64,000 nt of DNA from Thalassovita litoralis. GTDB taxonomy: Bacteria; Pseudomonadota; Alphaproteobacteria; Rhodobacterales; Rhodobacteraceae. How positions within the stretch are numbered: position 1 is the stretch's first letter; the number at the start of each line of letters is the position of its first letter. The notes beneath the pieces are model-generated. The model was not told the origin of the DNA, did not search any database, and saw only the letters and a program-made list of their open reading frames with translations. The position numbers and the translations under genes were made by a program. The stretch is taken from assembly GCF_900182725.1 (NCBI RefSeq), contig NZ_FXTO01000014.1, positions 1-64,000 on the forward strand, read 5' to 3'. Below are positions 8,065 through 16,605 of the stretch, piece after piece.

Positions 8065-9585
8065 ATGCTATCTATTTTTGATCACGGCGCCTTTGCGCCC
8101 TGCCCCGCACCGTTCAATTTCACTGCCCACGTCCTGTCACAGGCGGACGTGGACCCGGACAAGATTGCCCTTGCGGTGCTGTCGCCTGCCGGGTCCGAAC
8201 GCTGGAGCTACGGACGCCTGAAAGCCGCCGTTCTGGGGACTGGCACGGGCCTGCTGCAAAAGGGGTTCAAACCCGGTGACATCCTGTTAATGCGGCTGGG
8301 CAATACGGTGGAATTTCCGCTGGCCTATCTGGGGGCGATTGCCGTGGGGCTGGTGCCGGTGCCAACGTCATCTATGCTGACCGCGGCAGAAGTGCGCAAG
8401 ATGGTGGCCCAACTGTCCCCGGCGGGCATCCTGTTTGACAAGGATGTGGCCTGCCCGGACGATACCGGCCTGCCGATGGTGGAAACCGCTGAACTGATTG
8501 CCATGCGCGATTTGCCCCCGGCGGATTACGATATGGGTGATCCGAACCGGCTGGCTTATATCATTTATACCTCTGGCACCTCGGGAATTCCGCGCGCCGT
8601 GATGCACGCCCATCGCGCAATCTGGGCGCGGCAGATGATGCATTCGGGCTGGTACGGCCTGACGCGCGAGGACCGCCTGCTGCACGCGGGTGCCTTTAAC
8701 TGGACCTTTACCCTTGGCACTGGCCTTATGGATCCTTGGAGCGTCGGCGCCACCGCGCTGATCCCCGCCGAAGGCGTGCCGATTGACTCGTTGCCGCTGC
8801 TTCTGAAACGTCATGACGCCACGATTTTCGCAGCCGCACCGGGGGTTTATCGCAAATTCCTTGGGTCGCATGAAACGCTGGACCTGCCCAAACTGCGCCA
8901 CGGTCTTGCTGCCGGGGAAAAGCTGTCTGACACGATCCGCCAGCATTGGACCGATGCCACGGGCGGCAAGCTGATTTTCGAAGCCTACGGCATGTCGGAA
9001 TGTTCCACCTTTATTTCCGCCAGCCCCGATCACCCGGCGGAACCCGGCACATTGGGCCGCCCCCAACAGGGCCGCAAGGTTGCCATCGTGGGTGAAGAAG
9101 GCCCGGTAGAGTGCGGAAAAGACGGCACAATTGCAGTTCACAAATCCGACATGGGCCTGATGCTGGGCTATTACGGCGAACCCGAAGACACCGCATCGAA
9201 ATTTCAAGGCGATTGGTTCCTGACCGGGGATCATGCCTCGATGTCGGAAAACGGCGATATCAGCTTCCACGGGCGTGTGGATGACATGATGAATGCCGGG
9301 GGCTACCGCGTTTCCCCGCTGGAGGTCGAAGCCACCCTGCTGCCCCATCCCCTGATCCGAGAGGTCGGCGTGACAGACATCCAGATCAAGGAAGACGCCA
9401 GCATCATCGCGGCCTTCTACACATCGGATGTGGACATCCCGGAAGCCGATCTGAAAGCCTATGCCGCCGAGCGACTGGCCCGCTACAAACAGCCCCGTGC
9501 CTGGGTGCGGCTGGACGCGATGCCCACCAACCCCAACGGTAAACTGTCCCGCAAGGCGCTGAAACCCCTGTTCCCGCGCGGCTGA
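8065..9585 (+). CDS. Acyl-/benzoate-CoA ligase-like AMP-forming synthetase
   Basis: A 506-residue class I adenylate-forming enzyme that activates a carboxylic acid to its CoA thioester via an acyl-AMP. Motifs in order: P-loop YTSGTSGIPRAV (168-179), YGMSE (308-312), the hinge region GDWFLTGDHASM...GRVDDMMNAGGYRVSPLEVE, and the catalytic lysine in NPNGKLSRKAL (about Lys493). The P-loop has Arg177 where most members have Lys-Gly (PKGV), an uncommon change. Overall layout resembles benzoate/acetate-CoA ligases; the substrate cannot be read from sequence. It is transcribed divergently from a cupin regulator and ends in a strong terminator. Confidence 0.88.
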   Translation: MLSIFDHGAFAPCPAPFNFTAHVLSQADVDPDKIALAVLSPAGSERWSYGRLKAAVLGTGTGLLQKGFKPGDILLMRLGNTVEFPLAYLGAIAVGLVPVPTSSMLTAAEVRKMVAQLSPAGILFDKDVACPDDTGLPMVETAELIAMRDLPPADYDMGDPNRLAYIIYTSGTSGIPRAVMHAHRAIWARQMMHSGWYGLTREDRLLHAGAFNWTFTLGTGLMDPWSVGATALIPAEGVPIDSLPLLLKRHDATIFAAAPGVYRKFLGSHETLDLPKLRHGLAAGEKLSDTIRQHWTDATGGKLIFEAYGMSECSTFISASPDHPAEPGTLGRPQQGRKVAIVGEEGPVECGKDGTIAVHKSDMGLMLGYYGEPEDTASKFQGDWFLTGDHASMSENGDISFHGRVDDMMNAGGYRVSPLEVEATLLPHPLIREVGVTDIQIKEDASIIAAFYTSDVDIPEADLKAYAAERLARYKQPRAWVRLDAMPTNPNGKLSRKALKPLFPRG

Positions 9586-9604
9586 TCGGGTCGCGTAGCG
9601 GATC

Positions 9605-9641
9605 ATAGCCTTTGCGCAAAATTTCTGCGCAAAGGCTATTT
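9605..9641 (+). terminator. Terminator hairpin after the acyl-CoA ligase
   Basis: A 14-bp perfect stem, ATAGCCTTTGCGCA paired with TGCGCAAAGGCTAT around a seven-base loop, ends in TTT. It starts 19 bases after the stop codon. The T run is short. Confidence 0.7.
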
Positions 9642-9783
9642 CCAAAATACACAAGATATAACCTGTATCTTTCAGTCAGAATAAGCCAGTCTTCCCCTAC
9701 GCTTTTGTTCGGTGTTGTGCAGGCTGGCAATGTCACCCCACAGCACTGATCGAAAGACAAACAACTTTTTAAAGTGGGGGAAC

Positions 9784-11244
9784 ATGTCCAGTCTATTGCC
9801 TTTAGCCGCCAGCGCCTATCTGAATCAACTTGTTGCAAAGCTGGCTGAGCTTGATCGCATATTCGCAACCCTGTCCGGCACCGATACCGATGACATCATC
9901 CCCGGCTCCCCGGATGACGATCTTATCATGGGCGGCTTGGGGTATGACAGTATCGAAGGGTTCGGTGGCAACGACACCATCTATGGCGGCGACGGGGGCG
10001 ATACACTGGAAGGCGGCATAGGCCACGACCTGCTGGATGGCGGAAACGGTGACGATGAAATTTTCGGCCACGGCTGGAACGATGCCGCGATTGATGAAAC
10101 GGGCAATGACACCATTTATGCCGGGGCCGGAAACGACTATGCCGCTGGCGGCAATGGCAATGACGTGATCTGGGTCGGCTCTGGTAACAATAATGCCCAA
10201 GGCGGAGCGGGAAACGACCTGCTAGGGGCCGGGGATGGCAACGATTACCTATGGGGCGATGCAGGCGACGATACCCTTTATGGCGGGGCGGGCAATGACT
10301 ATCTGCACGGCGAACATGAACTGTTTTCCGGCGGCGGGAATGACATCATCTGGGGCGGAGCCGGAGATGACTCGCTTTACGGTCACGATGGGAATGACCT
10401 GTTGGGCGGTGCCGACGATAACGATTACCTACACGCAGGCAATGGTGACGACACGCTGTATGGTGGTGCGGGCAACGACACCCTGAATGGTGGGAATGGC
10501 GATGATGAAATCTGGGGCGGCGCCGGGAATAACGACCTGACAGGCGGACACGGTTCGGACCTGATTGGCGGCGGTGACGGTATTGACTGGATCGACGTTG
10601 GCGGTTCCGACATCGACCAGATCAACAACGATACCGTTTATGCCGCCGGGGGCGATGATTATATTTTCAATTCCTATGGCAGCGGTAATCATGAAATTTG
10701 GGCGGGCAGCGGCCATGATACCGTCATGGCAGGCGAAGGAAACGATACGATTTCGGGCGTTACCGGCGATGACAGCATTGATGGTGGCGGTGGTACAGAT
10801 CTTCTGATGGGGGCGGATGGCAACGACAGCATTTACGGTGGCTGGGATAACGATACGATTTGGGGCGGTAGTGGCGCCGACTCTCTCGAAGGGGGGCAAG
10901 GCGATGACCAAATCCACGGCGGAACCGGCGATGACAGGATTCTGGGCTACTGGGGGAACGATACGATCTGGGGCGATGACGGCGCGGATGTCTTTGAATT
11001 CCTGTCGTCCATCGGCAACAATTTAATCAGTGATTTTGACACGGCAGAAGGCGATCAACTGGAACTGAACAATGGCATTTGGGCACGCCCTGGTGATACC
11101 CCTCTGACCGCAGAACAGGTTGTGGCGCGATATGCTGTCCTAAGCGATACTGGCATTGCTCTTTATTTCGACGACGCCAACACGATCCTCCTTGAGAACT
11201 ATTTCAACATAAGCGATCTGGCCACCCATATCACCATCATCTGA
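9784..11244 (+). CDS. RTX calcium-binding beta-roll protein 2
   Basis: 486 residues from the ATG at 9784, which follows a GTGGGGGAAC purine tract. Upstream in-frame ATGs at 9712 and 9730 would add a non-conserved leader. The N-terminus ([29 protein letters not shown]) aligns with that of RTX protein 1 (DYLNKLDDATQVFANLTGGADNDLI). A long array of GGxGxDxxx repeats follows. The C-terminal ~80 residues repeat the shared end domain: [35 protein letters not shown] and a hydrophobic ITII end. The likely role is a secreted Ca2+-folding surface or extracellular protein; no enzymatic domain is seen and no exporter is encoded near it. Confidence 0.9.
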   Translation: MSSLLPLAASAYLNQLVAKLAELDRIFATLSGTDTDDIIPGSPDDDLIMGGLGYDSIEGFGGNDTIYGGDGGDTLEGGIGHDLLDGGNGDDEIFGHGWNDAAIDETGNDTIYAGAGNDYAAGGNGNDVIWVGSGNNNAQGGAGNDLLGAGDGNDYLWGDAGDDTLYGGAGNDYLHGEHELFSGGGNDIIWGGAGDDSLYGHDGNDLLGGADDNDYLHAGNGDDTLYGGAGNDTLNGGNGDDEIWGGAGNNDLTGGHGSDLIGGGDGIDWIDVGGSDIDQINNDTVYAAGGDDYIFNSYGSGNHEIWAGSGHDTVMAGEGNDTISGVTGDDSIDGGGGTDLLMGADGNDSIYGGWDNDTIWGGSGADSLEGGQGDDQIHGGTGDDRILGYWGNDTIWGDDGADVFEFLSSIGNNLISDFDTAEGDQLELNNGIWARPGDTPLTAEQVVARYAVLSDTGIALYFDDANTILLENYFNISDLATHITII

Positions 11245-11332
11245 CCCACCCCACCGGAGGGGGCCGAAATCGACCCTTTCCCTTGGCTGCGCCAGACATT
11301 ACCTATACGGGACCCGAAAACCGGAGGCCCCG

Positions 11333-11980
11333 ATGGTCAAGCTTGATATTCTGTCCGATCCGATCTGCCCGTGGTGCTACATTGGCAAAGCAAATTTGGA
11401 CCGCGCGCTGGAACAGCGCCCGAACCACCCGTTCGTGATCGAATGGCACCCGTTCCAGCTTAACCCCGACATGCCCCGCGAAGGCGTGGATCGGCGCACC
11501 TATCTGGAATCCAAATTCGGTGGCAAAGAAGGCGCTGTGCGGGCATATACCCCTGTTGTCGAACATGCCAAAGCTGCCGGGCTGGACATCAATTTCGAAG
11601 CGATGGAACGCACGCCCAACACGCTGGACGCTCATCGCCTGATCCATTGGGCCGGGATCGAAGGGCGGCAAACCGCGATCGTTTCATCGCTGTTCCGCGC
11701 CTATTTCCGCGATGGCCGCGATATTGGCAGTCATGACGTGCTGGCCGATATAGCCGACAGCGCGGGTATGGATGCCTCGGTCGTGTTGCGGCTTCTGGCC
11801 ACCGACGAAGACACCCAACTGATCCGGGACAAGGATGTATCGGCGCGGGAAATGGGCGTGAATTCTGTGCCCACCTTTATCGTCGCATCCCGTCATGCGG
11901 TGCCGGGGGCGCAGCCCACAGATTTATGGCTGAAGGTCATGGACGAAATTCTGGAACAACGCGCAGCCGAGGATAGCTGA
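11333..11980 (+). CDS. DsbA-family 2-thiol oxidoreductase, FrnE type
   Basis: A 215-residue thioredoxin-fold protein with an inserted helical domain (DSBA-like PF01323 family). The redox motif CPWC is at residues 12-15, directly after the first strand (LDILSDPI), and the cis-proline loop is NSVPTFIV near residue 185. There is no signal peptide, so it is cytoplasmic, unlike classical DsbA. FrnE-type members act in oxidative-stress handling or as isomerases. The ATG follows CGGAGG at an ideal distance. The potassium-channel gene begins 9 bases after its stop, so the two are probably co-transcribed. Confidence 0.88.
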   Translation: MVKLDILSDPICPWCYIGKANLDRALEQRPNHPFVIEWHPFQLNPDMPREGVDRRTYLESKFGGKEGAVRAYTPVVEHAKAAGLDINFEAMERTPNTLDAHRLIHWAGIEGRQTAIVSSLFRAYFRDGRDIGSHDVLADIADSAGMDASVVLRLLATDEDTQLIRDKDVSAREMGVNSVPTFIVASRHAVPGAQPTDLWLKVMDEILEQRAAEDS

Positions 11981-11988
11981 TCCCTGTA

Positions 11989-12390
11989 ATGAAAAGCCTG
12001 CTGCGCATCCTGACCCTTTTGGTGACACTGGCCCTGATCGTTCTGGGCGGCACTGTGTTCTTTCACTACATCGAAGGCTGGAGTTGGCTGGATTCTTATT
12101 TCTTTACCGTGGTTACGCTGTCTACGGTTGGATATGGGGAAATGGTCCCTGTCACCCCCGTGGGGCGTATTGGCACCACGGTGTTTATCTTTGTCGGTCT
12201 GGGTGTGTTTGCCGTCGCCATTCAGCAATTCGGGGCGTTCACCGTCCGCAAGCGCGAAGAACATACCGAATGGCTGATTGCCCGTCTGGGGCCGCATTCC
12301 CGCCATCCCCACGCGGAACCGTCCGCCGCGAATGAGGACGACCAACCCGACCCACCCGCGCCGGTGGCGGAAAAGACCCCGGCCCCTTAA
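11989..12390 (+). CDS. Two-transmembrane potassium channel (Ion_trans_2)
   Basis: A 133-residue protein with the minimal K+ channel pore: a first membrane helix (about residues 5-25), a pore helix, the selectivity filter TVGYG (46-50) and a second membrane helix (about 61-82). A charged region and a proline/alanine-rich tail follow. It lacks an RCK or cyclic-nucleotide domain, so gating is not evident from sequence. It resembles KcsA-like or truncated Kch proteins and presumably forms a tetramer in the inner membrane. It lies directly downstream of the FrnE-type gene. Confidence 0.85.
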   Translation: MKSLLRILTLLVTLALIVLGGTVFFHYIEGWSWLDSYFFTVVTLSTVGYGEMVPVTPVGRIGTTVFIFVGLGVFAVAIQQFGAFTVRKREEHTEWLIARLGPHSRHPHAEPSAANEDDQPDPPAPVAEKTPAP

Positions 12391-12505
12391 AACCGTTTTA
12401 GAAAACCCCAAACAGGTTTTTAATAAACGCGCGAAATCTCGCAACGGTTGGGCCATAATTGCGCTTGAACTTTCCACGACTCGGATGCTATCAGGACGCA
12501 CCATT

Positions 12506-12579
12506 GCGGGTATGATGTAATGGTAGCCTGTCAGCTTCCCAAGCTGAACGCGCGGGTTCGATTCCCGCTACCCGCTCCA
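12506..12579 (+). tRNA. tRNA-Gly (anticodon CCC)
   Basis: A 74-nt cloverleaf with genomic CCA. The acceptor arms GCGGGTA / TACCCGC pair fully. The anticodon stem TCAGC / GCTGA encloses the loop TTCCCAA with anticodon CCC. The T arm GCGGG-TTCGATT-CCCGC is canonical. Confidence 0.95.
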
Positions 12580-12864
12580 AAATCCCGGATAATATATCGT
12601 TTTTTATCAACCCATTATGGGTTGATGTATTGCGTTGCCCAATCCCGCCCCGCCGTCCGGCATTCGGGTATTGGGATACCATTCGGAGGGCATGTCCCGA
12701 AGAAACTCCCGAAGCAAACCGCTGCACGTCAGGCTGGATCAATTCATACGAAAAGCAAAAGCGCTGCGCCTTGAATGCCCTCATACAGGCAGGGTATGCG
12801 CATCTTTTTGATGTGGCGCATACCCCGGTTAAATCAGCGCTGGACTACGCGGCCTTAGCCGCGA
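12580..12864. other. Intergenic region between tRNA-Gly and RTX gene 3
   Basis: No confident gene. It holds three hairpins: ATCAACCCA / TGGGTTGAT with a three-base loop (12606-12626), GGGTATGCGC / GCGCATACCC (12792-12825) and CGCGGC / GCCGCG (about 12849-12864). A possible 39-residue ORF on the plus strand (12692-12811, starting MSRRNSRSK) has a GGAGGG tract close to its ATG and ends inside the second hairpin. It has no recognised relatives and may be a remnant next to a tRNA. Confidence 0.4.
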
Positions 12865-14337
12865 TTACAGGATCGTCATATTGTCCGACAGCCAATCCAG
12901 ATCATAATGGTTTTCCAACATAATCGTGGTTCCCCCGCCAAAGCTCAGCAGCGTTCCCCGTTCTGTTACATCGGCGAATCGCAAGACGACCTCTTCGGTG
13001 GTCAATGACCCGTGCGACCCAAGCCAATGATCCCGCGAAATGGCAATTTGATCCCGATCCGCAATCCTGAAATCCGTTACAATTGCGGTTCCCAGATCTT
13101 CCCGCATCAGAAATACATCCTGCCCCGCGCCACCTGTCAGGGTATCTGACCCGGCCCCGGCGTACAAAGAATCTGCCCCCGTCCCGCCAAACAGCAAATC
13201 GTTGCCTTCATTGCCGAAAAGCGTGTCGTCACCATCGCCGCCCCACAGCGTATCGCGCCCCAGATCCCCTGTCAGGCGGTCGTGGCCAGCCCCGCCAAAA
13301 ATCAAATCGTCGCCAGCCCCGGCCCACACGTTATCATTCCCGTCTTCGGCATCAATCGTGTCGGCACCCGCGCCTGCGGTGATTCCATCATTCCCGGCAC
13401 CGCCCCAGATCTGGTTATCCCCATCCGTTGTGGCAATCGTATCATCGCCGTTGCCACCATACAGGGTGTCATTCCCGGCGCCGGATACGATGCTGTCATT
13501 TTCATCGCCGCCGCCAATCAGATCGTGACCATCCCCCGTCATCACGTAATCATCGCCCGCGCCCAGCCAGATAACATTATGTCCCCCGGCCGAGGTCACG
13601 CTATCTTCGCCAATACCGCCATACAGAGTGTCATTCCCGAACCGGGTCTCGATCGTGTCGTATCCATTGCCGCCACCGATCAAGTTATCCCCATTCCAGC
13701 CATTGATGAAATCATCGCCATCAACGCCCCAGATTTCATCGTTGCCGTTGCCGCCCCACAGTTCGTCATCCCCGAAGCCACCGAACAAAGTGTCGTGCCC
13801 TTCGCCCCCCAGCAGCGTATCGTTGCCATCCGCGCCACCGATGACATCGTTTCCGTCGTCGCCGTTCACCACGTCATCATGCAGTCCGGCCCAAATCACA
13901 TCATCGCCCGTCCCGGCATAGACCGTGTCATAACCATCACCGGCGAAAATCGTATCGGCCCCGCCTGCCCCGAAAATCAGATCATCGCCCAGACCGCCGC
14001 CAATCATGTCATTGCCGGACCCGCCGTGGGCGTAATCATCGCCATCTTCCAGCCAAATCTGATCATTCCCACCACTGCCATAAACGGTATCATTTCCCGC
14101 CCCGGCCAGCACCACGTCATCCCCGTCGTCGCTGTTTTCGACCCCCGGAGAGGCAGATGTATCCCCATGCAACAAATCCCCGGACGCACCGCCAGACAGC
14201 GTATCATCACCATCCAGACCGATCAGCGCTGACCCCTTCAGGTTGTCGTTTCCTTTGCTGCCGCGCAGATTGATTGCCACCGGCACCAGCGTATCCCGCA
14301 AAAAAACAAATCTGCTTTTTGAAACTCCACGGATCAT
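12865..14337 (-). CDS. RTX calcium-binding beta-roll protein 3
   Basis: About 490 residues from the ATG at 14337, nine bases after AGGA; the in-frame TTG at 14343 is less likely. The N-terminus (IRGVSKSRFVFLRDTLVPVAINLRG) is unlike that of the other two RTX proteins, and glycine/aspartate nonapeptides begin by residue 30. The C-terminal domain is the same as in RTX 1 and 2: VTDFRIADRDQIAI, LTTEEVVLRFADV, TTIMLENHYDLDWLSDN and a hydrophobic MTIL end. It is oriented opposite to the others and divergent from the AbrB-family gene. A secreted Ca2+-binding protein is inferred; the partner exporter is not in the window. Confidence 0.9.
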   Translation of the reverse strand: MIRGVSKSRFVFLRDTLVPVAINLRGSKGNDNLKGSALIGLDGDDTLSGGASGDLLHGDTSASPGVENSDDGDDVVLAGAGNDTVYGSGGNDQIWLEDGDDYAHGGSGNDMIGGGLGDDLIFGAGGADTIFAGDGYDTVYAGTGDDVIWAGLHDDVVNGDDGNDVIGGADGNDTLLGGEGHDTLFGGFGDDELWGGNGNDEIWGVDGDDFINGWNGDNLIGGGNGYDTIETRFGNDTLYGGIGEDSVTSAGGHNVIWLGAGDDYVMTGDGHDLIGGGDENDSIVSGAGNDTLYGGNGDDTIATTDGDNQIWGGAGNDGITAGAGADTIDAEDGNDNVWAGAGDDLIFGGAGHDRLTGDLGRDTLWGGDGDDTLFGNEGNDLLFGGTGADSLYAGAGSDTLTGGAGQDVFLMREDLGTAIVTDFRIADRDQIAISRDHWLGSHGSLTTEEVVLRFADVTERGTLLSFGGGTTIMLENHYDLDWLSDNMTIL

Positions 14338-14628
14338 CAACAATATTCCTATTTATTAATGTGTTACGCCAATACCCGGAATGGCCGAATTTCCACCTAG
14401 GTTAAATACTGAAAAACCTGAACACAATCCTAAGATTTACATTGACATGGCGGTTTTCCAGCTCGGTCAGTCCTGCGTCCACCGTGCAGCAGCTTTGCGC
14501 CCGAACGGCTAAATCCGGTTCGACAATGCTGCTTTCTTGGGGTTTTATAGGCATGGGACAGCACCCCATACGTCCTTGTGGCGACTACGCTGTTATGAAA
14601 TATAGCTATTTATATCCGAGTGATTAAT

Positions 14629-15717
14629 ATGCACATCAAGCCCCATCTGACGACTGTTTTATACACGCTTGGCCTGACATCGGTTGGCGCGTTTGGTGGG
14701 TTTATTGCGTCATGGCTGCATCTGCCGCTTCCCTTCATGCTGGGTAGCTTGATTGTGTCAGGGCTGATTGCATTGTTCTGGTCCTCTGTCTTGCCACAGG
14801 GCTTTGTGTTTCCAAATAGCTTCCGCCTGCCATTTCTGATGGTCATTGGCGTTATGATCGGCACACGGGTTACGCCTGCGGTGATTGCGGCCCTGCCCGG
14901 CTACGCGGCCTCTTTTGCGATGCTGACGGTGTTCGTTGGCGCGGCGCATTGGTTCAACTATTTGGTTTTTCGCCGCATCGGCGGTTATGATCCGGCCACG
15001 GCGTTTTATTCCGGCACCCCCGGCGGGCTGATGGAATCCATCGCCATGGGAGAAGAGGCCGGGGCCAATATCGCGCTGCTGACCATGCAGCAATTCCTGC
15101 GTATCATTATCGTGATTACAATGGTTCCGGTGGGCCTGTCGCTGTGGTTTGGTGCCCCGGTCGGGTCCGCTGCGGGGCAAACCCTTGCGCGGACCGGGGC
15201 CGATCTACATGCTCTGCCGCTTGTCATCATGGTCGGTGTTTTGGGGTTGGGTGTCGGGAAAATCATCCGATTGCCCGCCGCACAACTGACCGGCCCGCTC
15301 TTGGCTGCCGCCGCTGTCACCATCTCGGGCTTGGCTGATCTGCCGGTGCCACAATCTGCGGTGAATGTGGCTCAGGTGGTCATCGGCACCAGCCTTGGCA
15401 TTCGTTTTGCCGGGCTAAGGGGCCGCACGATGGTAAAAGCAGCGGGGCTGTCGCTGATCTCGGTCGCGGGGATGCTGGGGCTTGGGCTGCTCTGCGCCAT
15501 GATCCTGGAACCTCTTACCGGGCTGCATCTGGATGTGCTGCTGATTTCTTTTGCGCCGGGGGGCGTCACCGAAATGGCGCTGGTCGCCCTGTCGCTGCAC
15601 GCCAACCCTGCGATTGTCACCATTCACCATGTCTTTCGTATTGTGCTGACCGTGCTGGGCATGGGGTTGGCTGCCCGTTTGTGGCCTAGCCTCGGCAAAC
15701 AGCGCCCGCCACGGTAA
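14629..15717 (+). CDS. AbrB-family (PF05145) integral membrane protein
   Basis: About 362 residues forming roughly ten hydrophobic segments in two repeats, each with a glycine-rich motif (LPLPFMLGSL near the N-terminus and LPAAQLTGPLLAAA mid-protein). This is the pattern of the AbrB family formerly annotated as ammonia monooxygenase, now considered a putative membrane regulator/transporter. Further signature: FYSGTPGGLMESIAMGEEAGAN and, in the second repeat, SFAPGGVTEMALVALSL. An in-frame GTG at 14620 is an alternative start. Transport substrate is unknown; the family is sometimes linked to dicarboxylates or aminoacids, without firm proof. Confidence 0.85.
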   Translation: MHIKPHLTTVLYTLGLTSVGAFGGFIASWLHLPLPFMLGSLIVSGLIALFWSSVLPQGFVFPNSFRLPFLMVIGVMIGTRVTPAVIAALPGYAASFAMLTVFVGAAHWFNYLVFRRIGGYDPATAFYSGTPGGLMESIAMGEEAGANIALLTMQQFLRIIIVITMVPVGLSLWFGAPVGSAAGQTLARTGADLHALPLVIMVGVLGLGVGKIIRLPAAQLTGPLLAAAAVTISGLADLPVPQSAVNVAQVVIGTSLGIRFAGLRGRTMVKAAGLSLISVAGMLGLGLLCAMILEPLTGLHLDVLLISFAPGGVTEMALVALSLHANPAIVTIHHVFRIVLTVLGMGLAARLWPSLGKQRPPR

Positions 15718-15723
15718 CAGGCT

Positions 15724-15765
15724 TTGACATAACCAATCCCGCCCATTATTGAACACACATGTTCA
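15724..15765 (+). promoter_or_regulatory. SDR-gene promoter with overlapping TGAACA/TGTTCA operator
   Basis: A consensus -35 TTGACA (15724-15729) is 17 bases from TATTGA (15747-15752). The palindrome TGAACA-CACA-TGTTCA (15750-15765) covers the end of the -10 and the expected start site, the classical position for a repressor. The cognate regulator (TetR-like by operator shape) is not encoded next to it. Prediction by eye. Confidence 0.5.
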
Positions 15766-15792
15766 TTTTCCCCAGACGAGAGAGGACGTCCC

Positions 15793-16548
15793 ATGCAAAT
15801 GAATGAAACCTGCGCCGTGATCACCGGAGGAGCCTCGGGCCTTGGCGAGGCAACCGCTCGCCTGTTCGCGGCCTCGGGTGCCAAAGTCACCTTGCTGGAC
15901 CGTGACGCCGCGCGTGGCGAACAGGTTGCGGCAGAAATCGGCGGCACCTTCGTGGAAACCGATGTCACCAGCGAAGAATCCGTTCAGAACGCCCTGACCA
16001 AAGCCGTTGCCGCGATGGGCAAGATCAACACCGCAATCAACTGCGCCGGGATCGGCACTGCGGAAAAGACCCTGCATAAAAACGGCCCGCACAGCCTGGA
16101 ACATTACCAGCGCATCATCAGCGTGAACCTGATCGGCAGCTTCAACGTGGCCCGTCTGGCTGCGGCTGAAATGGCCAAAAATGACCCTACCGAAGACGGC
16201 CAGCGCGGCGTCATCATCAACACCGCGTCTGTCGCGGCGTTTGACGGTCAAAAAGGTCAGGTGGCCTATGGCGCGTCCAAGGGTGGGATTGTCGCCACAT
16301 CTTTGCCGATGGCTCGTGACCTGCAACGCGAAGGCATCCGCGTCATGGCGATTGCACCGGGGATCTTCCTGACCCCGATGCTGATGTCCCTGCCCGAAGA
16401 AGTCCGCGCCCAACTGGCGCAGGACGTGACCAACCCCAAGCGTCTGGGTGATCCGTCCGAATATGCCTCGCTGGCGCGGTTCATCTGCGAATGCGGCTAT
16501 CTGAACGGCGAAGTGATCCGCATCGACGGCGCATTGCGGATGCAATAA
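15793..16548 (+). CDS. Short-chain dehydrogenase, 3-hydroxyacyl-CoA dehydrogenase type-2-like
   Basis: A 251-residue classical SDR. The Rossmann cofactor motif TGGASGLG spans residues 11-18, with an acidic Asp (LLDRD) after the second strand indicating NAD preference. NCAG is near residue 83 and the catalytic Ser146, Tyr159 and Lys163 (YGASK) are present. Insert and C-terminus ([32 protein letters not shown]) match the HSD17B10-like group, which oxidises 3-hydroxyacyl-CoA and 2-methyl-3-hydroxybutyryl-CoA in fatty acid and isoleucine breakdown. It is preceded by GAGAGGA and a promoter with an operator-like palindrome, and is monocistronic. Confidence 0.88.
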   Translation: MQMNETCAVITGGASGLGEATARLFAASGAKVTLLDRDAARGEQVAAEIGGTFVETDVTSEESVQNALTKAVAAMGKINTAINCAGIGTAEKTLHKNGPHSLEHYQRIISVNLIGSFNVARLAAAEMAKNDPTEDGQRGVIINTASVAAFDGQKGQVAYGASKGGIVATSLPMARDLQREGIRVMAIAPGIFLTPMLMSLPEEVRAQLAQDVTNPKRLGDPSEYASLARFICECGYLNGEVIRIDGALRMQ

Positions 16549-16555
16549 ACGAATT

Positions 16556-16582
16556 GGGGCGCATCCAATCACGGTGCGCCCC
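16556..16582. terminator. Hairpin between convergent SDR and ABC-F genes
   Basis: GGGGCGCA pairs with TGCGCCCC around an 11-base loop immediately after the SDR stop and before the end of the convergent ABC-F gene. It has no long T run. Confidence 0.5.
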
Positions 16583-16605
16583 TGCTTTCATCCGGTCTGT
16601 GGGGC

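Noticed and set aside
12491-12784. 97-codon minus-strand ORF containing VAGIEPARSAWEADRL
   Set aside because: This is the well-known translation of the tRNA-Gly gene's reverse strand, often misannotated as a protein.
157-14337. RTX nonapeptide repeats as tandem DNA repeats or a CRISPR-like array
   Set aside because: The periodicity comes from protein repeats with divergent codons; there are no identical direct repeats with unique spacers.
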